Positions 45,765 through 57,150 of a stretch of DNA of 64,000 bases are shown piece after piece. The stretch spans positions 101,685,869 to 101,749,868 of the forward strand of contig OW386285.2 in assembly GCA_936432065.2 (NCBI GenBank), in the 5' to 3' direction. This stretch comes from Rutpela maculata (Eukaryota; Arthropoda; Insecta; Coleoptera; Cerambycidae). The notes beneath the pieces were generated by a model. It was given only the letters and a program-made list of their open reading frames with translations. It searched no databases and was not told the DNA's origin. The stretch's first letter is position 1; each line of letters opens with the position of its first letter. Position numbers and translations under genes: made by a program.

Positions 45765-46857
45765 ATTTAGCTTTGCTCTTATGTAAGATGAAAGATTGAT
45801 GAAATACATATGCATTTGTATTATAAAACGCATTTTGATTAATAAAAATATGATTTTCATAAGCTCTCAGTTTTTCCGCCACCATTTTGTTATCTATTTT
45901 TATTTTTTAAAACCAATATCATAATCTTTTTAGCACGAAATCTTCTCTAATTTGATATAACACATGATTTTTTATGATTTTTTCAATATGGCGGCCAAAA
46001 AATCACCTTTTGCACACTCAGATTTTCTTAGACTTTTAGTATGTTAAGAAGATACCAACAAAGAACTAAAAAATTCAAACCCCCGTTTTTGTGGGAATTA
46101 GTTCCACCTATCACCTATTTTTTTGCATATATCTACTGTACTATAAACTTTAAGACAACCCTTGGGTTTATAGATGTATACGTTCAGGGTTTCGGGTTCA
46201 TAGGTTTACATGTTGAGGGTTTCGTGTTTATAGATTTACTTGTTTAGGGTTTCGAGTTTATAGATTCACGGTTTGGGTTTTTGACTACTGGATTATGGGC
46301 TTATGGGTTTAGGTTGTATAGGTACCTATAGGATTAAAGGTTTAGTTTTGATTAGTTTGTGTGCTTATGTTTAACTAATTTGGTTGAAGAGCTTATCGAT
46401 TTTTGATTTAGAATTTATAGGCTTTGGGGTCATGGATTTAGGTTTTACATAATCTGAGTGACAGGGTTATTGGATTTCGGTCATAAAGTTAACAGATTCA
46501 TGGTTTACTATTTAAGGGCTTATGGGTATTACGACTTTGGAAAGAGCCATCGCTTTAAAATCTCTGATGTTCATTTAGTAACACTTATAAATAATTAAAT
46601 TGATCCATCTTTAAAAAGCCATAACTCCAATAAGAAACATCGTAGATGGGCAATCGAAAGTTCATTTTGCAGTCAGAAGAAATGAGCTGAAACATGTTTT
46701 ATTTCCTATACATAACCTTAAATAATATAGGCAAAAAAGACATTTTTTGTTCAATTAACGTCAAATATCTCTAAATCCTGACGTGATGGGTAAGTTCTCT
46801 GGATTCAGATTCTACGCGAAAAAATACTAAAAAACACCTATTTTTGAAACAGCTGAA

Positions 46858-47867
46858 CAGTACAGATCTGTGTAATTTGCCATATCTATTGTCAGTTCTA
46901 TTATTATTTGAATTGTTCGATATAAGCATGGACATATGTTTTGACATGCATCACCTATCATAATTGAATTAATGTTTTCACAATTGATATTATTGATTGT
47001 TTTTATAAAACTTTAAACTTTGTAATCAGTTATTCAACTAGATAGCGACTTCACCGTAGCAATATTATGGGAATTGTTTTTATGATTTTATTATTAAATA
47101 ATTGAGATCTAATTTTATTGGAATTTCTCCAAAGTCTAAACAAATCTGTTTATCTAATGATAACAACGGTAGCATAAGATCATTAAAAGTTATCTAAATT
47201 TGCGGTGGTAAAAAGTTTGCGTTTATTTTGTGCTTAGTCAATAAAGAAACCGTTAGTCAAATTAACTACGTACCTAAACGCAGGTATATTTGACTACAAA
47301 ATAAGGAGCGATTGCTGTTTCCCACAGGAAATAAATTAATATAATTGGAAAACGCCATATTTTTGATCAACTTCATTTAAAAAAGGAGTTTGTATATTTT
47401 TTTTATGTTTGTACAATCATTGTTTATTCTATGTCTATGAAATCTCAAACTATAAGTTATTGCTCGGCGGTGGTCCCATATTAATTGCATCATGCTACCT
47501 TTAGTATTAGTTGAGCAATGGCGAAATCGATAATGTTAATTTAATTCCATGAAAATTTAATTTTGTGATAAAAAATTCAAATTCAAATTCCGTTGCATTT
47601 AAAGCTTTAGCTATTTCAGAAGTAGCTGATAGACGAATCTGATGTCAAATGTTGTGAATTCAAAATGACGACAACAACATGGCTGCGATACAAGCAATAT
47701 TCTTGCAGATTTATATGAAATTTGATACATAGTGATTTCAGGATTCTTTGATAGCGAGCCTAATGTTCAAGCTTAAAAAGTCACAATGGTGGGTATTGTA
47801 CTGCATAGAAGTTAAATAATGAGGCCATTAAAAAGGGTGAAAAAAACAATTTTTAATAAACGTTAAT
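46858..47867. other. Unassigned AT-rich DNA
   Basis: No gene supported in this kilobase; no repeat structure noted. Confidence 0.4.
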
Positions 47868-48090
47868 CACTATTTTCTTCGTAGCTTGAAATTATGACAT
47901 CATCTTCTTCATCACATTAACTAATGTCCTGATTTTCTTCAAAATTATTACAATGTTTGGAATCACCACTACAGTTGCATATTTTGGAGCATCTCATTTT
48001 ATTTGCACCCACATGCGTCGACATAGGTCTACAATTGCTGCAGCGCACAGGACAATGTACAAAATACAGGTTAAACATTGTCACTAATAT
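47868..48090 (-). pseudogene. Possible Cys-rich relic of the CXC-like family (fragment C)
   Basis: Minus strand reads 'HCPVRCSNC', then 'GANKMRCSKICNCSGDSKHC' and 'NNFEENQDIS', one stop, then acidic 'CDEEDDVII'. Cys spacing (CSKICNCSGD..C) followed by an acidic tail is like the ends of related proteins. Upstream sequence is not recognisable. Weak by itself. Confidence 0.4.
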
Positions 48091-49199
48091 TTTTCCAACA
48101 AAGATCTTTGGATGATGTTATTTCAGAATACTTCTTTCAATATTATTGTCAGTGAATTGCCTGTACATTGGCCCATTGTATAGTACTAATTTTCGAAAAT
48201 GGCTCTGCTCCTTTGACTTCTAATACTATATATATTATATACAGTAAAATAATGACTAGGTGTTTTAACGAAGATTAGTTTTCAAATCAACCATTCTGAG
48301 TTTTTCAATAAAAGTGTCTTTACTAGGAAGACACAAAGTTTACGCAAAAGAAGTTTTAGCTAATTTGACAGTTTTTTTTTCATTTTTTATTTTTATTACA
48401 TATTTCGTGTCGCGCTCTTCAAAAATTTTTCAAGTTTAATTTTTTTTCTAAGCTACTTTTGTTAACACTAAAAATATATTGGTTCAGTATATTATAAAAC
48501 ACTGTTAAAAAATATCACAAAATAGAAAATATTAAAAACTTTCATAAATCCAGAATATTTTAAATTGTAACTCTTTTGAGCTGTATCTCAGAAAATAGAG
48601 GTAGGATCGAGTTGAGTCCATGAGGAATTTTGATCAGAAACTCGAAATCTACAACTTATTAAAAATTCCAATGAATAAACCACCAATTAATTTCGAAAAG
48701 TCAACTTTAATAAATACATTATGGATTGAGGAAGTCGTTACTTGGTGATAGTTAATCATACTGATATAAGAAAGAACACTTTACAACTATTCATTAGGTC
48801 CGAATTAAAAGAAATTGAAAAAGATCCTACAAACACATTTCAGTTAGAAACAAAAAAAAATTTGTCCTTTGAACTATAATGTAAAAATGAGCAAAGAAAG
48901 AAGGTAAACGTGTTTTTAACCGACTTCAATATCGATATTAGGTAATAAGGTTCAAGTAATTGAGCGACGGTGATATTTTATATCATAATTTCTAGTAGCT
49001 TGTTTGAAGGCGGTTCAATTTTTTTTCAAAAATTATTTTTTTGAATACGCGCTCTTTTCTTTCGTTCTTAATATTTGTATTCTCTATCATTTTACAGATA
49101 TCGTAGAAAATCCTGGTGCACTGATGGTATTGTGGATTTAAAAGGAACAATGCTCGTAAAATTATCATTTATGCTAGATCTCACTGTGATCTGTAATTT
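48091..49199. other. Mostly unassigned; half copy of a palindromic repeat at 48930-49045
   Basis: 'cttcaatatcgatattaggt', 'aataaggttcaagtaattga' and 'gaaggcggttcaattttttt' match the right arm of the repeat at 30585-30720. No gene. Confidence 0.5.
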
Positions 49200-49476
49200 A
49201 TTTACTGACAGACATAGTTGGAGTAAAACTTATCTTATTACTCTGTATTAGTGTTTGTACTGTACATCCCACCCAACATAGATGCTGCAATATACGAATC
49301 CTTATTGATATGATAGCTACAAATTGTCACTTTCTTAATGAAGACAAATTAATTTAGAAGACTTCAGTATTCCTAGTTATGTAACTTATTTACATACAAC
49401 TGAAATTTTCAATAGACATATTGGTTCACTTATTAATTTCTATGAATTTTTGGGCCCCGGTCAGTACAATAATATT
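49200..49476 (+). pseudogene. CR1-like LINE, APE endonuclease relic (part 1)
   Basis: Translated frames give 'LILLLCISVCTVHPTQH' near 49230-49285 (the 'VYVPP' region) and 'EDFSIPSYVTYLHTTEIFNR' then 'HIGSLINFYEFLGPGQYNNI' near 49354-49474. This corresponds to 'GDFN-P...L..FN...QYN' in CR1/Jockey-group APE domains. Interrupted by a solo LTR exactly after 'QYNNI'. Confidence 0.7.
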
Positions 49477-49912
49477 GTAATATGTTGCAACCCCTTAAGA
49501 TTTAAGGTTATGTTGGTTGCACTGAAAAGTAGGCACAGAATTCAGTAGTTCGGATGTCTGAATGTGGAAAGAACTTACTAGAGTGATGACATATCTGTTC
49601 TGGAACTGTCTAGAGTATGGTAACGTCATCAGAGAAGCTTCTAGATCTGTCATCTTTAGGTATATAAGGCATGGAGTAAACCAAAAGGAAGAAGTTAGTG
49701 CAGTACTAATTGTCAGTTGAAATGGTCAGAGAGTAAACACAGTGATAAAGTTGAGTTTAGATAGCAAGAGTAGTAAGATCAGAACAGAAGAGAGTAAAGT
49801 GATCAAGTAGTACACAGTGTGTTATTAGCCAAGTAGTTATTGTTGTAATTAAGTAAGTTAATAAATTAGTGTTTAGTGTTACCCTGGTTGTTATAATTTC
49901 CGGAATCCACGA
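49477..49912 (+). mobile_element. Solo LTR
   Basis: Sits between two adjacent pieces of one APE domain ('QYNNI' before, 'LDLDLVLC' after). Has a TATA-like 'tatataaggc' at 49661, a purine-rich leader region, 'gttaataaattagtgttt' (polyadenylation-like) at about 49858, and ends near 'ccacgata'. Probable start 'tgtaatatgttgcaacccc' or 'tgttgcaacccc'. Exact termini and target duplication could not be fixed. No internal gag-pol, hence solo. Ty3/gypsy-like look is a guess. Confidence 0.6.
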
Positions 49913-51053
49913 TACAGATCTTGATTTAGATCTTGTCTTATGCAGATCACAGGTAGTGGTTAACGGGTGCGAAAATTATTTAGTCCCTGAAGTTTCTTAT
50001 CATCCACATTTAGATTTACGTTTTACTTCAAAATCTAATCACAACAAATACGTAGGCAGGAATAAACCATAATTTAAAAAAAAACGACTTTAATAAATTA
50101 TATAATGATTTATCTAACGTAGACTGGTCATGTTTGTCCAGTTTAGTAATGTTAATGAAGTTTACACTCAAATTTATGAGAAATTAAACTCTGTTATTCT
50201 AAATAGCGCTCCTAGAACGATCCTCAAAAACTTATCATATATCCCATGGTATAATAGAACTATTATACAGGATATTAAGCAGAAGTGGAATTTATATAAA
50301 GATTCAAGTGATGTAAATTACCTTAACAATTTAAATTTTTGCATTCCGAAATAAAAAGGTACGTTGAAAATATAGAAATGCATATTAAAAATAACTCTAA
50401 CATATGATTCAAGAGAGAAACAGGCACAAGCAATGTTCCCCTACTTAATATTCCATCCATTATCGAAGAAGACCTTTTAAAAGCGCTAGAAAAATTCAAA
50501 AATAAACTTACAACAGGACCTGATGGTATACCAGCTTATTTAATACGAGACTGTGCCTGTATATTTGCTTTAACACTTTCCATTATTTTTAATTTAGCCC
50601 ATCAAACTACTACATTTTCTCAAATTTGGACACAATCAAATATGGCGATAAAACTGTTACTGAAAACCACAGATTCGATCGTGAACTTCTACTGCAAAAA
50701 TTGTCAAATTTCGGATTTACTTTAAATTTTCTAAGCTTTTTTGAGCCTCATTTTAGTAACAGAAAACTATATGTGCAGTATCAAGGCTATTGATGTGTTA
50801 GCAATATCAGGAGTTCCAAGGGCTCCCTTCCCGGCCCACTGTTATTTGTTCTAGTTATCAACGATATTTGCCGGGATATTCAAAGCAATGTTATTTTACG
50901 TGCTTAAATTGTTTGTATCTATTAACAATGATTAAGATGGTCGTCATTTACGACAAGATCTCTCAAAAATTAATTTATGGTGTGAATCTAATAAATTACC
51001 TTTAAATATATCTAAACGTAATACCATAACTTTTACTAAGAAAAAATCAGCAC
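49913..51053 (+). pseudogene. CR1-like LINE, APE end to RT (part 2)
   Basis: 'DLDLDLVLC' and 'CENYLVPEVSYHPHLDLRF' end the endonuclease. Then 'DFNKLYNDLSNVDWS' (after a shift), 'VNEVYTQIYEKLNSVILNSA' near 50148, and 'YIPWYNRTIIQDIKQKWNLY' (linker). Next 'LKALEKFKNKLTTGPDGIPA' near 50476, a gap, 'SNFGFTLNFLSFFEPHFSN' near 50701, 'GPLLFVLVINDICRDI' near 50840, no intact YADD, and 'HLRQDLSKINLWCESNKLPL' then 'NISKRNTITFTKKKSAP' ending at 51053. Many shifts; inactive. Continues at 62799. Confidence 0.83.
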
Positions 51054-53918
51054 CTACTGGAAGCGGCTGGAACCTCCCCACCCGGTGAATCTTTGAAGCC
51101 GAAAAGAGCACTAAACAATATGAACGATCTCATTTAATTATATTTATTAAGTTGAAATATTTTTTTCGTATTAAATCAGAAAAAAGTCTTGCGTTCGGTG
51201 GGATTTGGACCTAAGAACTTGAGTGTTAAATTTATAGTCTGCACAACATTAATACTTTATTCAATGTTTTTAATACAAATATATGCTTCATCGGATCCTA
51301 GCCCGGAGCCAGCCAGACAACCACGGTGAACACCGCCGTGGCGAGTGTGAGGCTGGACGGGGTAGGTCCTGTTTGGCTTGGAGAAAAATAGAAAAGTAGC
51401 TCCTGTCTTCTGTAGGCAGGCTTAAAGACTAGGTTAAAATTATAATGTGTCCACATGGACCTAAAATTAATATAAAAATAAACACAATTCTATAAAAACG
51501 TTCGTAGGCAAGAGCACTTAATAATTTTGATTATTGATACGGGAAACAACTAAACGAAAAAACCTGTTCGTTGGTAATGGGATGGATGGCATGGATGGCC
51601 ATCTTTGGAAAAAACCATATAACTCTTGGTGGACAACTTCCCTGCCAGATGTGGCCAGGGTAGTGTTTATGGTAGATCGTTTAAGTTTCAGTTGGTATAT
51701 TTTGTTTTATCTTTTGGCCTCGACCAATTTTTCACTAAATCGGTCGGGGAAGTGATAGCTGTCAAATTTTTGGTTCCAATGTTTCTCTGGGAATTTGGTT
51801 TTTGAAAAATGTTTAGGTTGGTACCAATGTCTTAAATTGTTTTTAGGTTATGTAGTACTATTTTTAGGTTATGTTGCCGGAAGAATTTCCGGCGGGATGC
51901 CGGAAGTAGCGGAAATAGTTTTTAAAATATAATGTCACTGTCACTTTTAAAGTTTTATTGGAAAAAACTCATCGAAAGCGTTCCGGTGGGGTTGCTTACA
52001 CTTGTAGGGCTTGTAAGCGGTTCACGATGGCCTCTCACACCATCCGTGGGCTTTATAAACGTCGAAAAAACTTGTAATCTCTCGATGCACTTGACACGTC
52101 AAAAATACTCAGCATACAGTCTGCACGCTTTAACACACTAGCAGAGAACTTATGCCACAAATGGACCCGTAGTATTTTTTGGGAATTTTCCTTTGAGCCC
52201 ATTTAATAAAATTTGCCATTTTTATGAAAATTTGACATTTTTCTAAAAAGTGATATTTTTCCGAAAATTTGACATTTTTCTGAAGTGACATTTCTCCGAA
52301 ACTTTGACATTTTTTCGAAAATTTGACATTTTTTTGAAGTGACTACTCCGAAAATATGACAATTTTCAAACATTTGACATTTTTCTGAAAGGTGACATTT
52401 CTTCGAAAATTTGACGTTTTTCGAAAATTTTCTGAAAAGTTACATTTTTCTGAAAAGTGACATTTTTCTGAAAATTTGACATTTTTTTGAAAATTTGACA
52501 TTTTTCTGAAGTGGCATTACTCCGAAAATATGACAATTTTCAAACATTTGACATTTTTCTGAAAGGTGACATTTCTTCGAAAATTTGACGTTTTTTCGAA
52601 AATTTTCTGAAAAGTGACATTTTTCCGAAAATTTGACATTTTTGAATTTTTGACATTTTTCTGAAAAGTGACATTTCTCTGAAAATTTGACATTTTTTTG
52701 AAAATTTGACATTTTTCTGAAGTGGCATTACTCCGAAAATATGACAATTTTCAAACATTTGACATTTTTCTGAAAGGTGACATTTCTTCGAAAATTTGAC
52801 GTTTTTTCGAAAATTTTCTGAAAAGTGACATTTTTCCGAAAATTTGACATTTTTGAATTTTTGACATTTTTCTGAAAAGTGACATTTCTCTGAAAATTTG
52901 ACATTTTTTTGAAAATTTGACATTTTTCTGAAGTGACATTACTCCGAAAATTTGACAATTTTCAAATATTTGGTATTTTTCTGAAAGGTGGCATTTCTTC
53001 GAAAATTTTACGTTTTTTCGAAAATTTGACATTTTTCTGAAAAGTGACATTTTCCTGAAAATTTGACATTTCTGAAAAGTGACGTTTCCCTGAAAATTTA
53101 ACATTTTTTCGAAAATTTGACATTTTTCTGAAAAGTGACATTTCTCCGAAAATTTGACGTTTTCCTGAAAATTTGACATTTTTTAAAAATCTGATATTTT
53201 TCTGAAAATTTGATAATTTTTATTATTATTATTTCTTGGAAATTAAAAAAAAATTTCGTGACTCGTCTTGTAGAAATATTTTTTTGATATCATCATCAGT
53301 TCGCCTGTTATAAGAATTTTATGCTTTTACGACGTCATCAGAACGTAGGTGTATTTTTAATTCACTCGTATTCCATCCATCTACAATATTTCCACCTACG
53401 TTTCAAACTTTAATTGGATGTTTCCAATAGTTAAGTCGATATCTGCACGTTTCTAAGAATTTTTCTTATTTGTGACGTCATGTGACATAGGTGTATTATT
53501 AATTCGTCCGTCTACAATATTTATACCTACGTTTCAAATTTCAGTTCGATATCTTCAATCGTTCCCGAGTTATCAGCCGAAATCACTGAACACCTCTGTC
53601 ATTATTAGAATATCACCCTGTACATTGCACTGCTTTGAGGACAAAACAAGTGAAATTTTTGTTTTTTAATTTTTTTCACGGAAACCAAATCGAAAAAGTG
53701 CAAGTGTGATATATCGTTGAAATCGGAATTTTTACTGCTTTTCAATGGTTCAATTACAAATTGTAAGTAATCATAAAATAAACAACTTGTTGTGCCAAAC
53801 CGGCACTAAACGTAATCCGATCTCAACCAAAACCTTTTCAGATCTTCTGGAGCACTAAAGAAACCCTCATGCAAAGTTTCATCCAAATCCGTTTAGTAGC
53901 TTCGCCGTTATCGTGCTA

Positions 53919-53957
<39 letters not shown>
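51054..53957 (-). mobile_element. Family X, copy 2, major part
   Basis: Inverse of 25418-28456: starts 'ctactggaagcggctggAAC' and runs through the GC-richer block, 'ggcctctcacaccatccgtg' (52029), the AATGTC satellite and 'aacgataacggcgaagct' to an AC run at about 53927-53957. It carries ~115 bases before the AC run ('tgtgccaaaccggcactaaa' to 'tttagtagcttcgcc') that are deleted in copy 1. The remaining ~160 bases, including the terminal hairpin, are at 62640-62798. Confidence 0.85.
52200..53230. repeat. AATGTC satellite inside family X copy 2
   Basis: Reverse-complement equivalent of 26280-27310. A higher-order block of 211 bases is repeated almost exactly (frames 52517-52747 and 52728-52958 read the same protein). 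Long minus-strand frames are artefacts of the ~21-base unit. Confidence 0.93.
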
Positions 53958-53959
<2 letters not shown>

Positions 53960-54540
53960 GTTTGAAATATTTGTGGCTACCGTGCAAATAAGTTATAAGT
54001 GGCTACCACACGAATTTGCCTTGCATTTGACTCTTACAGAAATTGGCTGCGCAGCGCACTACTCCATTTTTAAATACACACCACCGTTTGGCTATTATGA
54101 AAACAGTGGCTGTGGCTACCGTAGTCGCAATCGAGTGTAAGTGTATATTTTTGTGTACTATATTTCTGGTGACTTGTGTATTTAATTATGGTTACCTTGT
54201 GTATTTAATTATGGTTACCTTGTGTATCAATGGTGGTTACCTCTATTTGAAAAATTGTTTATGTAGCTCTCTACTCATAATACAAACTAGGAAATTCAGA
54301 AGAAATAATTTTATTACTTACTCTTCGTTTTACTTAGGATTCATTAGAATAAAGATAAAGGAATACTAAAACTCATGCAGTTTCTACAAAATATCAATCA
54401 CTGAATGCATTTAAACTTAAAATTTAAATAATTTACAAATCGTGCCAATTTGATTGACAAAACGATTGACAAAAGTATAATATTTAGTAGTGTTCGGTCG
54501 TAGAATCGCCAAACCAAAGTTTTCAACCCTCTTCAGTATT
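53958..54540 (+). repeat. GGCTACC family, copy a
   Basis: Contains repeated 'gtggctacc' words, then a block 54045-54540 ('gcgcagcgcactactccatt', 'aacagtggctgtggctaccg', 'tttaattatggttacc') that recurs directly at 56172-56650. The left border abuts the AC run of family X, and 'ATATTTGTGGCTACC' here is matched inverted at 62620-62635. Confidence 0.7.
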
Positions 54541-54849
54541 TTGACGCGCTGAACTTACACTTTAAAAAAATTGATGTCAATTTAACCGAAAGTATCTAGT
54601 TTTAATTTTTCAACCAAATTACAGATCAGTGCGTGGCTTTTACAAATTGCTCAGTAGAAAACAGCCGGATCCAAGATGCCAGATCGGTTTTTGTAAGGTA
54701 GCAAGCCTTGTTAATCGTCGATTACAAGTGAGCTACATTATTTTTTGGTTGATGGTGTATTAAAAAATTGATGGAAATATAATTTTATTGTATGAAAAGA
54801 ATTATAAGTTTTTCGTCAACATTAGTTTTGACATTTAATTAAAAGATAG
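54541..54849. other. Unassigned, part of an inverted pair
   Basis: 'cagccggatccaagatgcca' at 54662 has an inverted, diverged partner at about 55655-55705 ('tctggcacccagtatccggc'). No gene. Confidence 0.4.
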
Positions 54850-55085
54850 CTTGAATTTCACACTCATAGATTTGTCGATAACAACAGGTGGAGCAACATC
54901 TCCATCAAACCACACAGGTTCGTATATCCCAGAAGGACCTATCTTCCAGCCATAGTCTTCGGGATTTAATGGCTGCATCGGGTCCTATTTTTCGGCGTTC
55001 ATCCATATATATGTTTGAAATATACTTCTTTTCACATGCAGGGGGGAATTGATAGGGGAATTGATAGGGAATCAAATGTGGCGAA
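54850..55085 (-). pseudogene. CXC-family fragment, distinct branch (fragment D)
   Basis: Minus strand reads 'HVKRSIFQTYIWMNAEK', one stop, then 'DPMQPLNPEDYGWKIGPSG' and 'IYEPVWFDGDVAPPVVIDK'. It aligns in order with fragment B ('RIHLQC..' then 'NPEEWGWKK' then 'LQPITCEMSPTP'), so it is the region just before the CXC tail. The CXC tail itself is absent; some members of this family lack it. Confidence 0.55.
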
Positions 55086-55242
55086 GCTCTTAATAAGAGG
55101 CTCATTCTTTTTTTTGGCCGAACCCATTTCCGTATTTATCAGTACCTAATTTAATTGTAATAATAGGACAGAATGCAAACGAATGAAACACAACCTCGTA
55201 ACACACGTTGTTAAAATGCCGGATCGGTCCAGAGCAACAGGT

Positions 55243-55601
55243 AGGGGAGAGCAAGGCACAGTGGTCACTTTACAGATTCAAACGTTTTACATATGACAAC
55301 AAAATAACATTTCTTGGAAAATATGACCAGTGTGCCCCGCAGTCGGGGTACACTAACCACATTAGTGGGGTTCACTGGTCACTGCTTCGATAAATAAACC
55401 AAATGAAAGTCGTATGGTAGGTATTGTTATTTTACTGAGCAGGTACAAAATTATGTTTACAAAAATATTCGACCTTAGCCCATATTAAAGTTTGATACAT
55501 TTATATTAAATGAGAACATATTTTGAGTTCGGGTTGTTCCCCCAGATTGCATAGGTTTGGGTAAGTGACAAACAATTTTTCTACCACCCGCCTTCCCCTA
55601 C
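55243..55601. mobile_element. Possible mariner-type MITE (TAGGGGA ends)
   Basis: Left 'TAGGGGAGAGCAAGGC' and right 'GCGGGTGG..' inverse '...CCGCCTTCCCCTA' (ending ~55600) are imperfect inverted repeats, with 'cactggtcac' words inside. TA could be the target duplication, but this is not demonstrable. Confidence 0.45.
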
Positions 55602-56089
55602 TTTGTTTTGTACGTAGCCAGAGAGTCGTACATTATTCGTCGTTCAATGAAATGCAGCGTTGCAGAAAATTTGATCTGGCACCCAGTATCCGGCTGCTTT
55701 TGATTGCCATACTTAACAATTCATGAAAGCTATTCAGTGAGCTGTAATTTGGTTCAAAAATAAACATTAAATACTTTCGATTAAGTTGACTTTTTTGTTT
55801 AACTTTGGATTGGTCTGGCGGCAATTTTGCGATCGATTTCGAATGGCAGACCAGCTCGAATTTATTCAGGAGGCAGTAATCTAACAAGTAAACTCTGAAA
55901 CAAAAATAGATCTTCCCGGTTAAATTGAAGTAATTTTTTTCGAAATTAGAAACGCCGCCAGTTTAACGTCCGGACGCTTTGGACTGCCAGACCACCAGAT
56001 TTCTATTTCATGCTAGCTCCAGACTTAAGTAGTGTACGTAACTGTATTAGATCTTTCCGGTTATATCAAATGGGAGCTACCTCTTGGAC
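55602..56089. other. Unassigned DNA
   Basis: 'gtttaacgtccggacgcttt' near 55960 is GC-rich; no gene or family recognised. Confidence 0.35.
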
Positions 56090-56650
56090 TATCACTGTGG
56101 CTACAGAAAAACGTAACCACAATTGAAACGGACGCCACAGTTCAGGGTTATGCATACACAGGTAGCCGCAAATGCGCAGCGCACTACTCCATTTTTAAAT
56201 ACACACCACCGTTTGGCTATTATGAAGACAGTGGCTGTGGCTACCGTAGTCGCAATCGAGTGTAAGTGTATATTTTTGTTTACTATATTTCTGGTTACCT
56301 GTGTATTTAATTATGGTTACCTTGTGTATCAGTGGTGGTTACCTCTTTATGAAATTTTTTTTACGTAGCTAAGCTTTGTATTTTGTTGTTCTCTACTCAC
56401 AATACAAACTAGTAAATTCAGATGAAATAAGTTTATTAATTATTCATTCATTAGAATACAGGTAAAGGAATACTAAAACTGATGCAGTTTCTACAGGATA
56501 TCAATAACTGAATGCATTTAAAATTTAAAACATTTACAAATCATGCCAACTTGATTGACAAAACGATAGTTGAGAGAGAAAAGTATAATATTTAGTAGTG
56601 TTCGGTCATAGAATCTCCAATCCAAAGGTTCCAACCTCTTCAGGGTTCAC
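56090..56650 (+). repeat. GGCTACC family, copy b
   Basis: Direct repeat of 54045-54540 preceded by 'cactgtggctac' and 'acgtaaccacaattgaaacg' (56088-56170), a lead segment also present at 62545-62630. Ends near 'agtgttcggtcatagaatct'. Few differences from copy a, so a relatively young duplication or two insertions. Confidence 0.78.
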
Positions 56651-57150
56651 AGAAATGTTAAAAGACTGCCAGGCATCTTCCCATTAAATTAACTGCTATG
56701 TTACTAAACAATTTTTTGTTTAATAATCTAAATAAAAAAAAAATAGAAAAACGTTAGGTACTTTTAATTTTTATTATTATTTGGCTTTAAAATGCTATGA
56801 ATTCTATTTTATATAATTCAATTTCTTTCAGCACGGGCTAGAAACAGTTAGTTGTTTTAGTAGATTCTATAATAATATGTATTTACAGTGTTTCTAATTA
56901 TCTTTACGTAATATTTGTATAGCAGCCTTTTCAGATCAGAAAATCACTATACTTACCAAAAACTAGGTAATTTTTTGTTTTCATGTTAAGTATGGAAGAT
57001 AATATCCTTGCGTAATTCTTTTAATTACATTCGCTAGAATTTTTTTTTTTTATTTACTTGTGTTTTCTTAAAAAGAAAACATGCTCTTGTTTAAGTTTAG
57101 ATGTAGATTTAAGTGTTTTCGATTTGTAGGTGCTCTAACACATGTAGAAA
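56651..57150. other. Unassigned AT-rich DNA
   Basis: Nothing recognised. Confidence 0.4.

Larger units (their letters stand above)
43606..46857. mobile_element. 3.25-kb element with ~0.85-kb terminal inverted repeats, carrying a CXC-family gene
   Basis: Left TIR 43606-44450 pairs with right TIR 45885-46857 in order. Outer: 'agctgttt' and 'gcgtagaatc', 'catcacgtca'. Middle: 'atgaatatcaaagatg..' / 'ctctgatgttcat', 'atcgtctac'. Then degenerate 'aaacccataa' repeats, and inner: 'cccacaaggacggg' / 'cccccgtttttgtggg', 'actaaaagtctaga', 'ttatgatattggttttaaaa'. The unique interior (44451-45884) is almost entirely the CXC-family pseudogene. Terminal duplication not identifiable. Architecture suggests a DNA transposon with long TIRs; an inverted duplication around a gene is the alternative. 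Confidence 0.75.
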
